From: Daphnia carinata
Lineage: Eukaryota; Arthropoda; Branchiopoda; Diplostraca; Daphniidae
DNA: 64,000 nucleotides
Assembly: GCF_022539665.2 (NCBI RefSeq)
Contig: NC_081339.1
Span: forward strand, 1,984,001-2,048,000
Direction of reading: 5' to 3'
How positions within the stretch are numbered: the stretch's first letter is position 1; every line of letters starts with the position of its first letter. A model generated the notes under the pieces. That model made no database searches, had not been told where the DNA came from, and saw nothing but the letters and a program-made list of their open reading frames with translations. Position numbers and translations under genes: made by a program. Positions 30,938 to 42,560 of this stretch are shown here, piece by piece.

Positions 30938-33900
30938 CAGTTTGACGAGCGTTACCTGGGCGACGGTGGTTGAATCACTACGTCCTACTTATTTCTAATC
31001 GAAACTGCCATGAACATTATAACAGAAGGAACTGATGGCAAATTGATCATCTTGCCTGTATAACTTTGTACCGTATGAGAAGAGTACCGTATGAGATATC
31101 ATAAGCTTGTTTGTTGAATTTTTAACTTAATTGGATGCAGTAGATTTCGTTGTTATGTAAGACGGTTCCCTTATACTTTGTAATACAAAATTAGGAAAGA
31201 CAAACAATATAAACGCCGTACCAGAGCCGATCGGTAGCACCACAGTTACAGGCCGTGGAGCGCTGTCTTTCGTGCATAGGTATCTGATTATACTATGCCA
31301 ACTACATTGACGATCTTTTTCTGTCACGCAAGTGCCCTCAAGTCACACTTATTCACGTTGCCTCGAAGCAAAGCAAACAAACAATCCACAAGTCACGGAC
31401 AATAAGAAAAAAAACAACCGGAAAAGCCAAAAGGCAAAAGAGACGACATCGAGTGCCCTAAAATGGGACCAGGAAACATTTCTTTCATACCTGAATCGCG
31501 ACTTCCGTTACGCAACGCTAGTTAAACATTATTTTCACGGCTTTATTTCTAATAGACGCCTTCGTGGTACACGTCACAAGGAAAATTTTTCAACAATAAC
31601 GTTGGGTAACTGACGTAATTCCTCACCGTATTCGAGAACACGTAGTTTCGTTATTGCTGATGAATTCACCATGAGCCGTAATTGACTTGAATTCACTACT
31701 TCCATTGCTAGAACTAAAGTCAAGGACTATTACGGATTATGCATTTTCCCTGTACTCACCATTATGTTAAACTGTATCATTCTACAAGATTGAAATACGC
31801 CTGTCATTTTTTTGTGGGGCAGGCTTGATGGATAAACTCTGCGTGCGTAATTGTCCTGTTAAGCAATCTGCTTTCTTTACACTATTAGATTTCATTTTCG
31901 GACAATCACCTGATGATGTTCTTGATCAATCGCCAATTGAAAGGAGCGATCGAGAGACATGAAATAGTCATTAAAAATTAGTTGTGTAATGAGACATTCT
32001 TGTGCCGAAGGCAGCACTGCATGGCGGCATCTTTTGTGTTCACTGATCGTGATTTAACAAACGAAATGTAATTTGCATTTTACATTCGGCTTTTATAGTG
32101 AGGATTGCAAACTTATATTCACGTTTCAAAATGCAATAATGAAGCAGGTATTAATCAGCTAATTTTAATTAGTTGCATTTTTCTCCCTCTTAGTATGATT
32201 CAAAAAGCAGACTAGATGTCCTTATTAAAAATAAACCTAGGAGGATTACCTGAAGCAGGTAGTACCGACATGTCAACCACAGGACATTCGGCCCACATCA
32301 CGGGTAATGAAGGGAGCAACCACGCGGAATCTTATTGCGACGCGTGATATCCACCTAGGTCGTGGCCGGTATTCCCTGGCCACCCCAACGTAAAGTGTGA
32401 GTGGCATCCATTTTATACGGAACTATTCAGCTCAAAAATGGATGCTGCTAGAAGTGCAGATATTCATCGATTTTCTTGCTTTCATAATAATCTGAAACCA
32501 TTTATCGAAAAAACAAATAATGAAATGTAGGGTTCGCATAAATTTTGTAAATATGAAATAACTCTTTTTCTCGTTAATTTGAAATAATGTATTTAATTAG
32601 TATATTATATGACGTAACAGTGTATTGTTTTAGGTGTACGGTTCAAGGTGGGCGGGGCTTATTTCAATGTAAGTGGAAGAACGGCAAGCCGTATTCCTTA
32701 CATAAGCCTATGCTGAACATGTTCAGCGTTGCCAGTTGTGCTTAAGTAAAAATGTCAGCTTTTACAGTGAGGGCTGGAAACTTATATTCACTTTTCAAAG
32801 TGTAGACCGAATAATGAAGCAAGTAATAATCAGCTAATTTTAATTTGTAAATTTTTTTTCCCTCTCAGTATGATTCAAAAGGCAGACCAGATGTCCTTAT
32901 TCAAAATAAACCTAGGAGGATTATCTGAAGCAGGTAGTCCCGACCTGTCCACCATAGGGCATTCGATCCTCATCTCGGGTCATGGTGGGCACAACCACAC
33001 GGAAGGGTGGTTTTGGTGAGGACCTCTCCGATCAGCATGGCGACTGCAAACTGACCTGTATGGCCCCGTATAGCCATCACGAAAAGGATGCCTTCTTAAG
33101 TGATGATGCCAATCAATCGGTGGTAGTACATGCACACACAGAACTATCACGGCTAACCCCAGAATTGCCAGGAAAATGGAACGTTGAGAAAAACGGCGAA
33201 TGAGGAGCCATTCAATGTCTACCAAGTATCTCATAGTTTTCCCTTTTTTTGTGTGTTTTTCTTTTTCTTCCAAACTTAGATGCACAAAATATCTGCTTCT
33301 GCTCGGTGCAGCCACTTGTTCGTCAACTAACGTTGCAAACTTGGCTATGCAAGGTTCCATCCTCTGACCGTTTAAAATCAGAGGCGTAGCAACTCCTTTT
33401 TCGTTCAGCATTTTTGGGTGACATATGTTGAAACTGAGTTTAGTACAGAAAGAACAGGCTGGTTGCGAGATAATATATACTACATAGTACATAAAGCAGA
33501 GGAATTTTTTTATGGGCTGAACGTCCAAACTGGCTGCTATGGCTTGCCTCCCGCGTTGTTTTCCTGCCCAAATGCGTACGGCGTTCATCAATCTTTTTTT
33601 TTTTTTTTTGGCTTTGTTTAAATACCACCACGTTTTTTGTGTTGTGCTTTAATAAATTGTTGTAAAAGGGGCAAAATAAACTTTAGATTTACTCCTATAT
33701 TTGTATTTAGGTAATTTCACTTGTACGTTTTTATTCACAAGAGAGAAAAAGAGAAAATTATGAAAAAATGATCAGCTAGTCGTCGTTTGCGGGATATGCA
33801 ACAACCACAGCTCTGTCGACTAAGTGTAAAAAAAAGGAAAAATGAAAAAATCCGTTGATGGTTGTACCTCGTTTAAATGCGTTTGTGAAGCGCCTCCGTG

Positions 33901-34129
33901 GAACCTTGGCGCCCCCCCCCTTGTCTTGGAAAGTATGTAGCTAAAGTTGTAACCATTCTTGACGGGGATTATCTTCCAATTTTACAATTACTTTTTAACG
34001 ACGATTTTCTTCTTGTCTTCTCTCCTTTAGCCAGACAGTATGCAAACTTCCTACACCCTCCGTTTTTCTACGAAGAAACGGTATTATTCAGTAGAGTAAA
34101 GCGAACGAAAACAATAAATTACTCAGTCC
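30801..34129. repeat. 3.33-kb segmental duplication, copy 2 (donor-like)
   Basis: Near-identical partner of 17376-20708. The BolA-like exon is continuous across the left boundary here, so this is the ancestral position on that side. It carries the same hypothetical frames (31332-31613 plus, and the signal-anchor exon near 33218 on minus). Confidence 0.85.
32980..33218 (-). CDS. Possible first exon of a type II membrane protein (copy 2)
   Basis: Same signal-anchor frame as 19552-19790, beginning at an ATG near 33218. The stretch upstream differs only by a Q-to-R change and homopolymer lengths. No downstream exon could be joined to it here. Confidence 0.25.
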
Positions 34130-34889
34130 ACCTCCCTCAGTACAACTGAGAAAAGAATACAAAATGCTGTAGCTATTTCAACATGTTACCTGGAATTTAG
34201 TATTGCTAATAATTGATTGTGTGTCATTTTTTTAATTAGCTATTGCATCTATCGCCTAGCTCGCTAATAACACCAAGTAAAAAATTTTTTTTTTGTCCTT
34301 GAAGCGAATGAAGAAAACTTGCTTAATCAAACACTACGTCATTGTATTTTATTTTTGTATTTTGTTTTGTTGTAGCAACGAGTTGATCACCCCAATGTGC
34401 TTCGTAGACATTAACTTGTGCTTTAACCTTAACTTGCTCATCATTTTTTTCGACTGAACTCTTTGTATTCGTTTTCTTTTTGTTTTGTTTTGAATTCTTT
34501 GATAAAAACGATTCAAATCCCTACCTCTTTTGTAACGCCACAAGGTTTATTGGTCTCTGTGCTTTGTATTCGTTTGAGAAAACATGTGATCGACCTTCTG
34601 GAGTGAAGCCAAAAGATGGTGAATATGAACATTTTTACGGTCATTCAGCACGTATAGTCTGGAACAGTTTGGTATTATAAACAACAGAAAGTTGCCCAAC
34701 CTCTGACAGATAACTTGTTGATAGACTTGCGCTCGTAACGGTTGCAATAAGTATTTTGGCATGACTTTTGAAAAATTGGTAAATTTTTTATGTCTCCATA
34801 CATTTTTGAAACTAAAGCCTGCGTAAAGTGTTCCAATAGCCCATAATAAAAATTGGTAGTGTTATTCTTTCCCTTTTCGTATAGCAAGT
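34130..34889. other. Intergenic, no supported gene
   Basis: Three short minus-strand frames (34349-34543, 34547-34762, 34675-34887) have no recognised domain and no consistent splice structure. Confidence 0.35.
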
Positions 34890-35946
34890 TATGACCATTG
34901 CACTGATTTCTTCGCTGACGTCTATAACCTCCGCTAATTTAGAGGAAGGAAGTCAGGTGTACGCTTCTTACTTGCCCTTCTATTCTGAAGTGCACGTGTT
35001 CAATTCAACGTCCGTCCATCTGATACTCCCCCCTATCATCAGCCCATAATCCACCATAAACAATGGTATTCTACGATTGAAAGGATTGGGTTTAATCGAC
35101 CTTCTTGATGTGAAGAGACTGACATTTAGACTAAGGCAACTAGAAAAAACGGGAAAAACATCACGAATTTCAACAGTCAAGGTACAATAAATATTTTATC
35201 AAATTCAGCTTGCTAATGAATTTCAACGTGTATATATATTTGCTACTGCTCCGAAAAGAAAGAAGAAGTTGTTAAAACTGCAGTTCTGTTGTTTTCCACT
35301 TGTGAGCTAAATTCGATGTTTTGGAAAAGGATCGAATGTGCCACGTCATTCGGTGGCATGCCAATACCATGCGACGATCGGCAGAAACTAGAAAACTCCT
35401 AAAGCGGATTTGAGAACATCAGAAACAGCACGATACTCGGCAATGTGTTTGGCTACTTTACCAAACCTGTTGGTGATGCAGGTAAGATTTTATATTTCGT
35501 CTTTTGTAATTTTCGTCGTCTTGTTTTTGCCACTTTTTTGGGGGGATCGTTTAACAGGCTTCCGACGATGCACAGGATACGCTGGTGTACAATTTACCAT
35601 TTATTTCTATGTTCAAACAAAGTCAACTATCTGCTGAAGACGTAAACGGAACACATTTCTTTTCGTTCACAGGAACCGCCAACTTTGTTTCGGCTTCCCT
35701 GACTCGGAAAAGTTATAATGTTCAGTTGCTTTTGAATGGTTACCCTGACGGTAAAGCGCAAATTGACGAAAGTAACACACAAGATTATCAAAACGATTCC
35801 TTGCCTTAGGAAGCGATGATTGCTTTGGTAAGGGGCAATCAAATCTCGCTCAAGACTACTAAGTCGACGGTCATTCTGCTGAAGGGTTTCAATTTTTACT
35901 CATTTTACGGCATGTTGATGGATGAAAAAATGTGCCCCGCTGTTTA
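34890..35946 (+). pseudogene. C1q-domain protein relic
   Basis: Plus-strand pieces of a C1q-like gene. A block to about 35168 could be a coiled N-terminal exon (LTFRLRQLEKTGKTS) but has a TAA. Exon 35404-35481 (STILGNVFGYFTKPVGDA) joins in phase to 35558, giving GVQFTIYFYVQTKST, the first C1q strand, then a stop. In the other frame follow GTHFFSFTG, VQLLLNGYPDG, a TAG at 35807-35809, then ALVRGNQISL and FYSFYGMLMDE, matching the rest of the C1q jelly roll. A deletion of about 30 residues, a frameshift and a stop make it non-functional. C1q-like proteins are secreted binding proteins and many arthropod genomes hold several. Confidence 0.55.
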
Positions 35947-36249
35947 ATAGTTGGTTACCGGGAAAACATTTTCTGTGATGGAAAAACAAAAATGTTAAAA
36001 TCAAGAAATCCCTCGAGTCAGTTGGTTATGCCATCTACATTTGTTTTTCTTGAGGAAACAGCCTATCGGTTAAGACTAGATACCTTTAGCTTCAAATACA
36101 TGCTGGCAATTAGTAGTCCAATCCTTTGATTATAAACTATTTTGGTCATTTTTTCTGCAGTGCAGGGAGTGAAAATATGAAAATATAAAAATTTTCCAAA
36201 ATCTTTCAGAGAAATAGGTAACTCTTATTTACAATTGGAACAACATTTA

Positions 36250-37320
36250 TTTATTGTTTCCGGTTTGGAGTGTGTTTATAATTGGCATCAACACATTACA
36301 AAAATACACACAACTAGTAGGTGCGGCCAGATCTCGGTACAACAAATGTGGGCGAAAGTGCCAAAACATAGACAGTCTTTACGAAACAGTTTATAACAAC
36401 AAAGCAAAGAATATCGAAAAGGTATGTAGTGACGCAGATGTCGACGAGCGCGGGCCTCTGTGTGGCTGTTCCCTCGAAGGAATACAGGCGCCCTCGGGCC
36501 CGGAGCTCGGTGCAGGGCAGAGTTACGCCGTACAGCAGAGTTTCGTTAGGCGCAGGGCAGAGGAATGCCCCCCGCTTTCCGCGAAGAGCGACGTGTTTCC
36601 GTGCAGCATAAACCGCCATGTTTATTTATTTTGGCCGTTGGTTGCCGTCGATCGCCATTTGGTACTTCTTCGGGTCCTTGTGTAGCATTTAAGACGCTTT
36701 GGACGTCGCTTAGCGTCCCTTGTGTCTCGTTTTGTAGCCAAAAGGCGCGGAATCGCTTCGCTTGGTCCAGAAATTTCCATTTGAACGCTCGTCGTGGTCA
36801 GCAAAGTGGTTGGCCTTAGCTGCCATTTTTTGTTCGCCGTTATCCTCTCCTACGTGACTACAGCCGCTTTTTTGTTGGTTGTTTTGGGAAAAGGTATAAC
36901 GACAATACGTCTTTCGGTCGTCCGATTTTCCAACGCTGGTGTTGCATATTCATCCGGAAGTATGTTGTTTTCGTTTTTTTGTACGTATTCTTTTCTTCGA
37001 CTTCTGTCGAGCAGAAAGATACTTTGTCCCGTGTATCTTGGCTTGCGGCGACAGCAGTCGAGGAAACAGGTTGAGATTTTTTAATTTTGAAAGTTTTACT
37101 CCCAAATGTTGTTATTTTCTTTTTTTTTCATAAATGACGCTTTTATTCTTTTTGGATGACTTAATGGCAGAATATATTTCTTCGGTTTGGTCCATCTTCG
37201 CCGGAGAGCTGGTGTGGTAAAGGTCTGGTAACGCGTCCGTGACGGCCAAGCTTCGGTCGGCGGGTTCGTCCTGGTTGCCACCAGATGAAATAATTTGATT
37301 AATGATTTATTTTGATGATG
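36250..37320. other. GC-rich island of unknown origin
   Basis: About 36440-36800 is much richer in G+C and CpG than its surroundings and is open in several frames on both strands (for example 36254-36685 plus and 36314-36619 minus). It holds a short imperfect internal repeat (GGTGCAGGGCAGAG and AGGCGCAGGGCAGAG). No domain is recognised. It may be part of a retroelement LTR, a CpG-type promoter or foreign DNA. Confidence 0.3.
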
Positions 37321-37325
37321 CTTTA

Positions 37326-38250
37326 GAGATCGTGCACCGCCATCTAGTGACAACCCATATTCCAAGAATTAAGGCACCACCCACTGAGGGCGGAACTAAT
37401 TCCGATTCGGACTTGCTTTATATTCTTCAGTGCGCATTAGAAAACAGTAAGTTAGATTGAAGATGTAGAGAATACTGCATCCTCATTGGTTATCGAAGCT
37501 TCTCCATGGTATTAATTAAATTTTTTTACAATATAATAATGCAGCGAATGAAGAAATAATAGTACTTTCGTATGTTCCGCCCTAGTCACAGCTGATTTTC
37601 CAAACAAATAATGAAAATTACAAATGCTGGTTGTCCTAATTTGCACCCAATAATAATTTGGATAATGGTTGCTTATATCAGTTAGATTTTTATTTAAGGT
37701 ACAGTTGTTGTCGTTTTTTCTCGTGTTGCTACGTAGAAGAGTTGCAGCAAATTAAAACAGGTTCGACAGAACCGCAATAACGGCAATAAGTGGTCGATTT
37801 TGTAACATGCACTTGCTAAGTTTTACGCTTAAACAGCTATCTGATTGATAACCTCATAGACAACGATTTCTTTTAAGGTCATTCTGTCAGGGTTCCTCAG
37901 CTACAAGAAATAAATCTTTCTACAGCAGCTCAATCCATGTCCTTATTTGGCTCGCTTCATACGCAGTTAAACTTGAAATATCTTCGCCTGTTTTCTCAAG
38001 TGGTGCTGAAAAAGTGGATGGCATTTAAAGGTCAAAAGGTAGAAATTAAAAGAATCGAGGTAACCAAAGGAACAGATCTATCAGTAGGCCATCAGTTTAA
38101 AATTTTACCGGAGTTAGATCATCCAAATGTCATCCACCTTTTCTCTGTGAAGATAACAACGACTTTAGGTAAAAATATTTTTTCGTGTTTAAACAACAAT
38201 ATTATGTCAATAATGGATTTCGTTATTTTTTGGCTACTGTATTAAAGGTA
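37326..38250 (+). repeat. Duplicated kinase 5' region, copy X
   Basis: Aligns with about 41397-42560: both begin at CGCCATCTAGTGAC, share CAAGAATTAAG-CACCACCCACTGA, ATTCCGATTC-GACTTGCTT and TTATCGAAGCTTC, and lead into the kinase-like exon. A CTCF-like motif lies at the shared start. Confidence 0.65.
37337..37351 (-). promoter_or_regulatory. CTCF-like motif
   Basis: On the minus strand GTCACTAGATGGCGG matches the CTCF core CCASYAGRKGGC with one mismatch. The partner copy at 41398-41412 keeps the same core. Confidence 0.3.
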
Positions 38251-39842
38251 CTATGCATAAGAATTGTGTGTCGCCTCGTTAGATCAGCTATTCCTGAAGT
38301 CAGATGAAATTTCGACCATATAATTCACAATAATCCTATCAACATGTCAAGTATAATTCCCGATATACTATAATTTTTTTTCCTGTTGACGAAGAGTTTA
38401 TTTCTTATTTTAAAAGAAACGGATCGCAAATTGCGTTACTACTCGAGCAAAGATAATATTTTGAGAAACATATCGAAAAATGATTCTGGAACAAAGGTGA
38501 TATCGAAGAAAGTCGTCGGTCAACAGAAACCCATCATCGATAAGGTTAAATCAATTTCATACAAATCGTACAATAATTAATAGAAATGCCAATTTATTTT
38601 AATTTAGTTTGCTGGATATGAAAATGAATTGCTTCAATTATGTCGATCTGGTACTCGATCGGATCTAACGGAGCAGATCCAATACTTAATTAATTTGGGA
38701 ATCAACTTGAATGCAAAGGACAGCGATGGAAATAATGCGCTCCATCTTTTGTGTCGCTACCGCTACAGTTCAAGCGAAAAATTAATCGGCGCAGTTAAAC
38801 TCTTAATCCAACATGGAATCAACGTGAGCGCAAAGGACAAGGACGGAAGGAACGCGCTTCATTATTTGTGTCAACACAGTTCACGCTCAGACTTAAGTGA
38901 AGCAATTCGAATCTTCATCGAGAACGGGATCGACGTTAACGAAAAGGACAACGATGGATGGAATGCGCTCAGATTCTTAAGCAGAAACAGCATGGATAAA
39001 CATTTGAAATTTGACGTCTTAAGATTTTTAATCCGATATGGTGCGCAGGTGCATAGCGAAAATGAGGCGAGTGCCAATTTGTATAAAGTCTTCTTCAAAG
39101 AAAACGAAAATTATGGGAAAAAATGTCTTGACTTTCTAGCAGAGGAGGAAATCCGTTTGGGATGGCACGATGCATGTGAACATTGCCAACAAATACTGTA
39201 AGCACTGTAGCGGTTGTAATGATTTGACAGAATAACCAAAATATGAAACTCTCTTCTTTCGTAAGGTTAATTGGGGAAAGTCCCCGAGCACGATTGCGGC
39301 ACCACCAAATGTTTAGCAGCTGCTACCTAGTGTTTCATACTCTCATGGAAGAATTAGAAAAATGGGCAAAATCAAAAAAAAAATCTGAAGAATCAAAGCT
39401 GGATGTAAAGAACCCAACAAAATGGCTACGTGAAAAAGCAGAAGGGTGCCAGCAAAATACAACTGACAAAAGCTACAAAGAGGACTTTGGAGTAATGGCT
39501 GATGTCAGTGAACAAGTCAAAGACGGAAGCGACTCAAGTCATTTTAACTGTGAAAACTATGAAAGCTATTTAAGATCCATGTATTCGGTCGCAGTAATGA
39601 CAGACTCAAAAGAGTCCATGGAACATATCAAATGGTTTTATCTTTTACCTTTTGATTTTCCTATTGATTACAGCAATGATGAGGGATCAGTCAAAGAAGC
39701 CAAAATTGAATGGGACAAAACGCTTTTTAGCTGGGCTCACAAGGAAACTGACAAAGATTATGGGAAGTTTATGGCAGAGGATGCGAACGAGGGCTTTTTC
39801 ATGCCGAAAGAGTTCAAGTACAAGTGTCATGGCGAGCTTTAA
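37937..39842 (+). CDS. Kinase N-lobe remnant + ankyrin repeats + unknown C-terminal domain
   Basis: Four exons, 37937-38168, 38417-38544, 38608-39197 and 39266-39842, joined by GT-AG introns with agreeing phases, give 1527 nt and about 508 aa without a break. Residues ~1-85 hold a protein-kinase N-lobe (VEIKRIEV with the beta-3 Lys, then ILPELDHPNVIHLF) closest in style to IRE1/RNase L kinases. The Gly-rich loop and the whole catalytic C-lobe are absent, so it cannot be an active kinase. Residues ~120-300 contain about three to four ankyrin repeats (DGNNALHLLCR, DGRNALHYLCQ, DGWNALRFLSR). The last ~190 residues are charged and unrecognised (LMEELEKWAKSKKK, WFYLLPFDFP). The ATG at 37937 is the first in frame. 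Architecture recalls RNase L-type proteins with parts reshuffled. Function unknown; perhaps a regulator or decoy in RNA-decay or stress signalling (inference). Confidence 0.6.
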
Positions 39843-40718
39843 TTTAATGTACTTTTGGGCGTAAGCTTAGGAATAGAGTTCATGCCTAAACTAATCACAT
39901 ATCCCATATCTAGTTAGCATTTCTTATGCGTATTGGTATAATATAGATTTGGTATACACAGTTTAGTAGTATAACACTGTTTAAAGAGCACATCTGTGTC
40001 TCAAGTTTATGGACAGCATCTATTTCGTTGGAATATTAAATAAACGCTTATTACGGCTCAACCAAATACAAGCCAAAAAATGTCTTCGGGTTATGGGGCT
40101 TAGCAAGTTCAGTGTTGTTATGTACGGAGCATTTGATTCGCATGGAAATAAAATGAAAACACGTTCTGTTACTATATGATCCTGACACTGCGTATTGTTT
40201 TTATTAAGACGTAGCTAAATCTTAAAAGTAGGGTGCGTCTGTTGAGATAAAGAGGATAACCTTGAGAAAGGAAAAATGGAACAACTACTAGAATCTGTTT
40301 TTCAAACTTACAAAATATTTCCGTTTGTTAAGCAATGACGGTATGTAATGTATAAATGTATCCCTTTCTCCTAGTCGTCATCGTTTTCGTAAGTGGGAAT
40401 CGAGACGGCGGAAAAAAAATTGAATGTAATGTTTTTCACCATACTAGTTGTATTACCAATAAAGTTTTTTTTTTTTTTCAAGCAAAACTGTTACGTCACA
40501 ATTATGGTAAGCTAATACCATGCGTTACTGTGCTAATACATGTTTTCGTGTTTCCAGCGTTGCATTTGATCGAGTTCTTTTTCACAATTAGACTTGAAGT
40601 TTCGTATGCGTCGGTGCAATTGAAAATCATGGCGTCTGCAATCAAGCAAATACCTACAACAATTTAACTTTAGGCTGCATAGGCTTGGAATAGAAACAAC
40701 AAAAATAAATAGAAATGT
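39843..40718. other. Intergenic between convergent genes
   Basis: Contains AT-rich sequence with an AATAAA-like site near 40038 that could end the kinase/ankyrin transcript. A 103-codon plus frame (40356-40667) crosses a T run and looks like chance. Confidence 0.35.
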
Positions 40719-41189
40719 TTATGTTACGTACTTTGAAATGACCGTCATTTTTTTTAAGAGTTTTTCTAACGTATCTCTGGGATTTGCTTGGGCCCATCTT
40801 CCAACCTCGTGAGTCATATCATTTCTCAGGGTCAATAATTCTTGAGTGCGCCGTGCAAATATCATGGGGTTAAACTCATGTGGTTTGTATAAAGTGAAAG
40901 CGTGTTTCATTCCGTATTTCAAAATTTCAAATGAACCAAATTGTTCTAGAGGACATGGTGAAGGTTCGTATTTTTTAGTGTTTTTGTTCCACTGCATTTT
41001 CTCATGCATGGGACTCCCACGTATTTGCAAGAAAGATTCAAGTAGAAGGTTGGTAAATTCGTTAAGCCACACCTGTCCTTGAACATACCTCCTGGTTAAG
41101 TGGGAATCCCAAAAACGGCCGTTTATCAATATAAATCGAGCGTCGGCGAATCCACCGAGGTTGTTGTTCGGTTGATTTTGCTGTGCCAT
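40719..41189 (-). CDS. HEPN-like protein (possible RNase fold)
   Basis: A 156-codon minus-strand frame from ATG 41189. It is helical in character, with ADARFILINGRFWDSH, YVQGQVWLNEFTNLLLESF and, near residue 122, LLTLRNDMTHEVGRWAQ. The RNDMTH segment fits the R-[N/D/H]-x(3)-H motif of HEPN domains, which include toxin-antitoxin RNases, Swt1 and the KEN RNase domain of IRE1/RNase L (RNKKHH). This is a motif-based call, not a proven match. A GT donor (TAC then GTAACA, 40727-40726) suggests the frame shown may continue into a further exon that I could not fix; otherwise it stops at the TAA just after. It is convergent with the kinase/ankyrin gene about 0.9 kb away. Confidence 0.4.
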   Translation of the reverse strand: MAQQNQPNNNLGGFADARFILINGRFWDSHLTRRYVQGQVWLNEFTNLLLESFLQIRGSPMHEKMQWNKNTKKYEPSPCPLEQFGSFEILKYGMKHAFTLYKPHEFNPMIFARRTQELLTLRNDMTHEVGRWAQANPRDTLEKLLKKMTVISKYVT

Positions 41190-41396
41190 TTCAAACTACA
41201 AAACCAGAGAACACTTTTGTTTCCGATGAAATGACTTTGTCAAAGGCGAACGACCGTTGTGTTCGCTATTACGCGCAAATCCGACTGCGAAGTTACGGAT
41301 CGCCGTTTGTACGGAACGCCATATGATCCATTTTATTTCATAGATAACCATTGTCGCTGGCCAACCATTTATTTTAGTAATTTTTATAAATCGTGC

Positions 41397-42560
41397 AACG
41401 CCATCTAGTGACGATTGCCATTTTTTTGCCACTTCCAAGAATTAAGACACCACCCACTGAAGGCGGGACTAATTCCGATTCTGACTTGCTTCAAAGTCTT
41501 CAGCGTGCACTGTAATTCAGATTGAAGATGTGACAATATTGCATCCTAATTGTTTATCGAAGCTTCCTTATGTTATCCATTTCACTCGTTTGCCATATTA
41601 GAATGCAACGAATGAATAAATGATGAGCCAGACCAGATTTTGCAGGCAAGTAAAGAAAACTGCAGAAATGCAGGTTATCCCTCATTTTCATCCGAGGAAT
41701 GTATCTACGAAGAAACTAATCCCACAAAAAAATAGGCAACATCCAGTCATCAACTAGATACCCAACGGTGATGTCACCACAACGCTTGCTAATTTACACG
41801 GCAACAGAAAGAAAACCCAAAAAATGTAATAATCTCAGCAGTGAATTGTGGATTCAATTGCCATGATTTTTTCGTTTTCCATTAAGAAATATTGGATGGA
41901 AACGATAGCTAATGTAAAAATTTTCCGCTTCAAAAACAAAATTGTTGGACTTTGAAATTCTTAGGTTACCGCCAAATATTGTCGTGTTGACTGTCTTTCG
42001 TTTTCTAACTTTACTGCGTTGCTGGGTTGCAGCCATTAAAACAGATCTGACGAAATTTCAAGAAAAGCTATATAGACGGCAATAAATTATTAGGATTTGT
42101 AACTTATGTTATGTTTTGCCAGTTTTCTGGCTGATAACCCCAAAAGCAGTCTGATTACAAGTCAGGGTTTTCCAGCTACAAATCATGCATAGCAGTTCAC
42201 CCAAATCTTTATTTCCCTCGTCTCAGACGCAATCATACTTGAAATGTCCTCGCCTATTTCCTTAAGTCGTGCTGAAAAACTTAACGGCATTTAGGTTGAT
42301 CAACATTTTTTTGGGCAAGATGGTTGTAGCGCAGTGCTTCATGGCTCACCTAAATGTCAAAGGGTAGTAATCAAAACAATCGGGCTGAACAAAGGCACTA
42401 TCGATTGACAACCAGTTTAAAAATATGTCGAAGTTAGATCACCCGGATGTTTTCAAACTTCGTCACTGTGAAGATTTGTTTTAAACAGCAATATCGTATC
42501 AAGAGTAGGAATTTCTAGGAATTTCATTTTTTTTTTTAGTTACCGCATTAGAGGTACTAT
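41397..42560 (+). pseudogene. Degraded copy of kinase 5' region (copy Y)
   Basis: Partner of 37326-38250. Around 42310-42480 it encodes GQDGCSAVLHG, a kinase Gly-rich loop, then VVIKTIGLNKGT (beta-3 Lys) and KLDHP-like sequence, but a TGA follows soon after and the frame shifts. It still has about 70 bp, including the Gly loop, that copy X has lost. No ankyrin exon follows. Confidence 0.55.
41398..41412 (-). promoter_or_regulatory. CTCF-like motif
   Basis: GTCACTAGATGGCGT on the minus strand, the counterpart of 37337-37351, one mismatch from the CTCF core. Confidence 0.3.

Noticed and set aside
37096-37365. 89-codon minus-strand frame across a duplication start
   Set aside because: Covers promoter-like duplicated noncoding sequence; no domain, and the matching frame at 41196-41438 differs in sequence and length.
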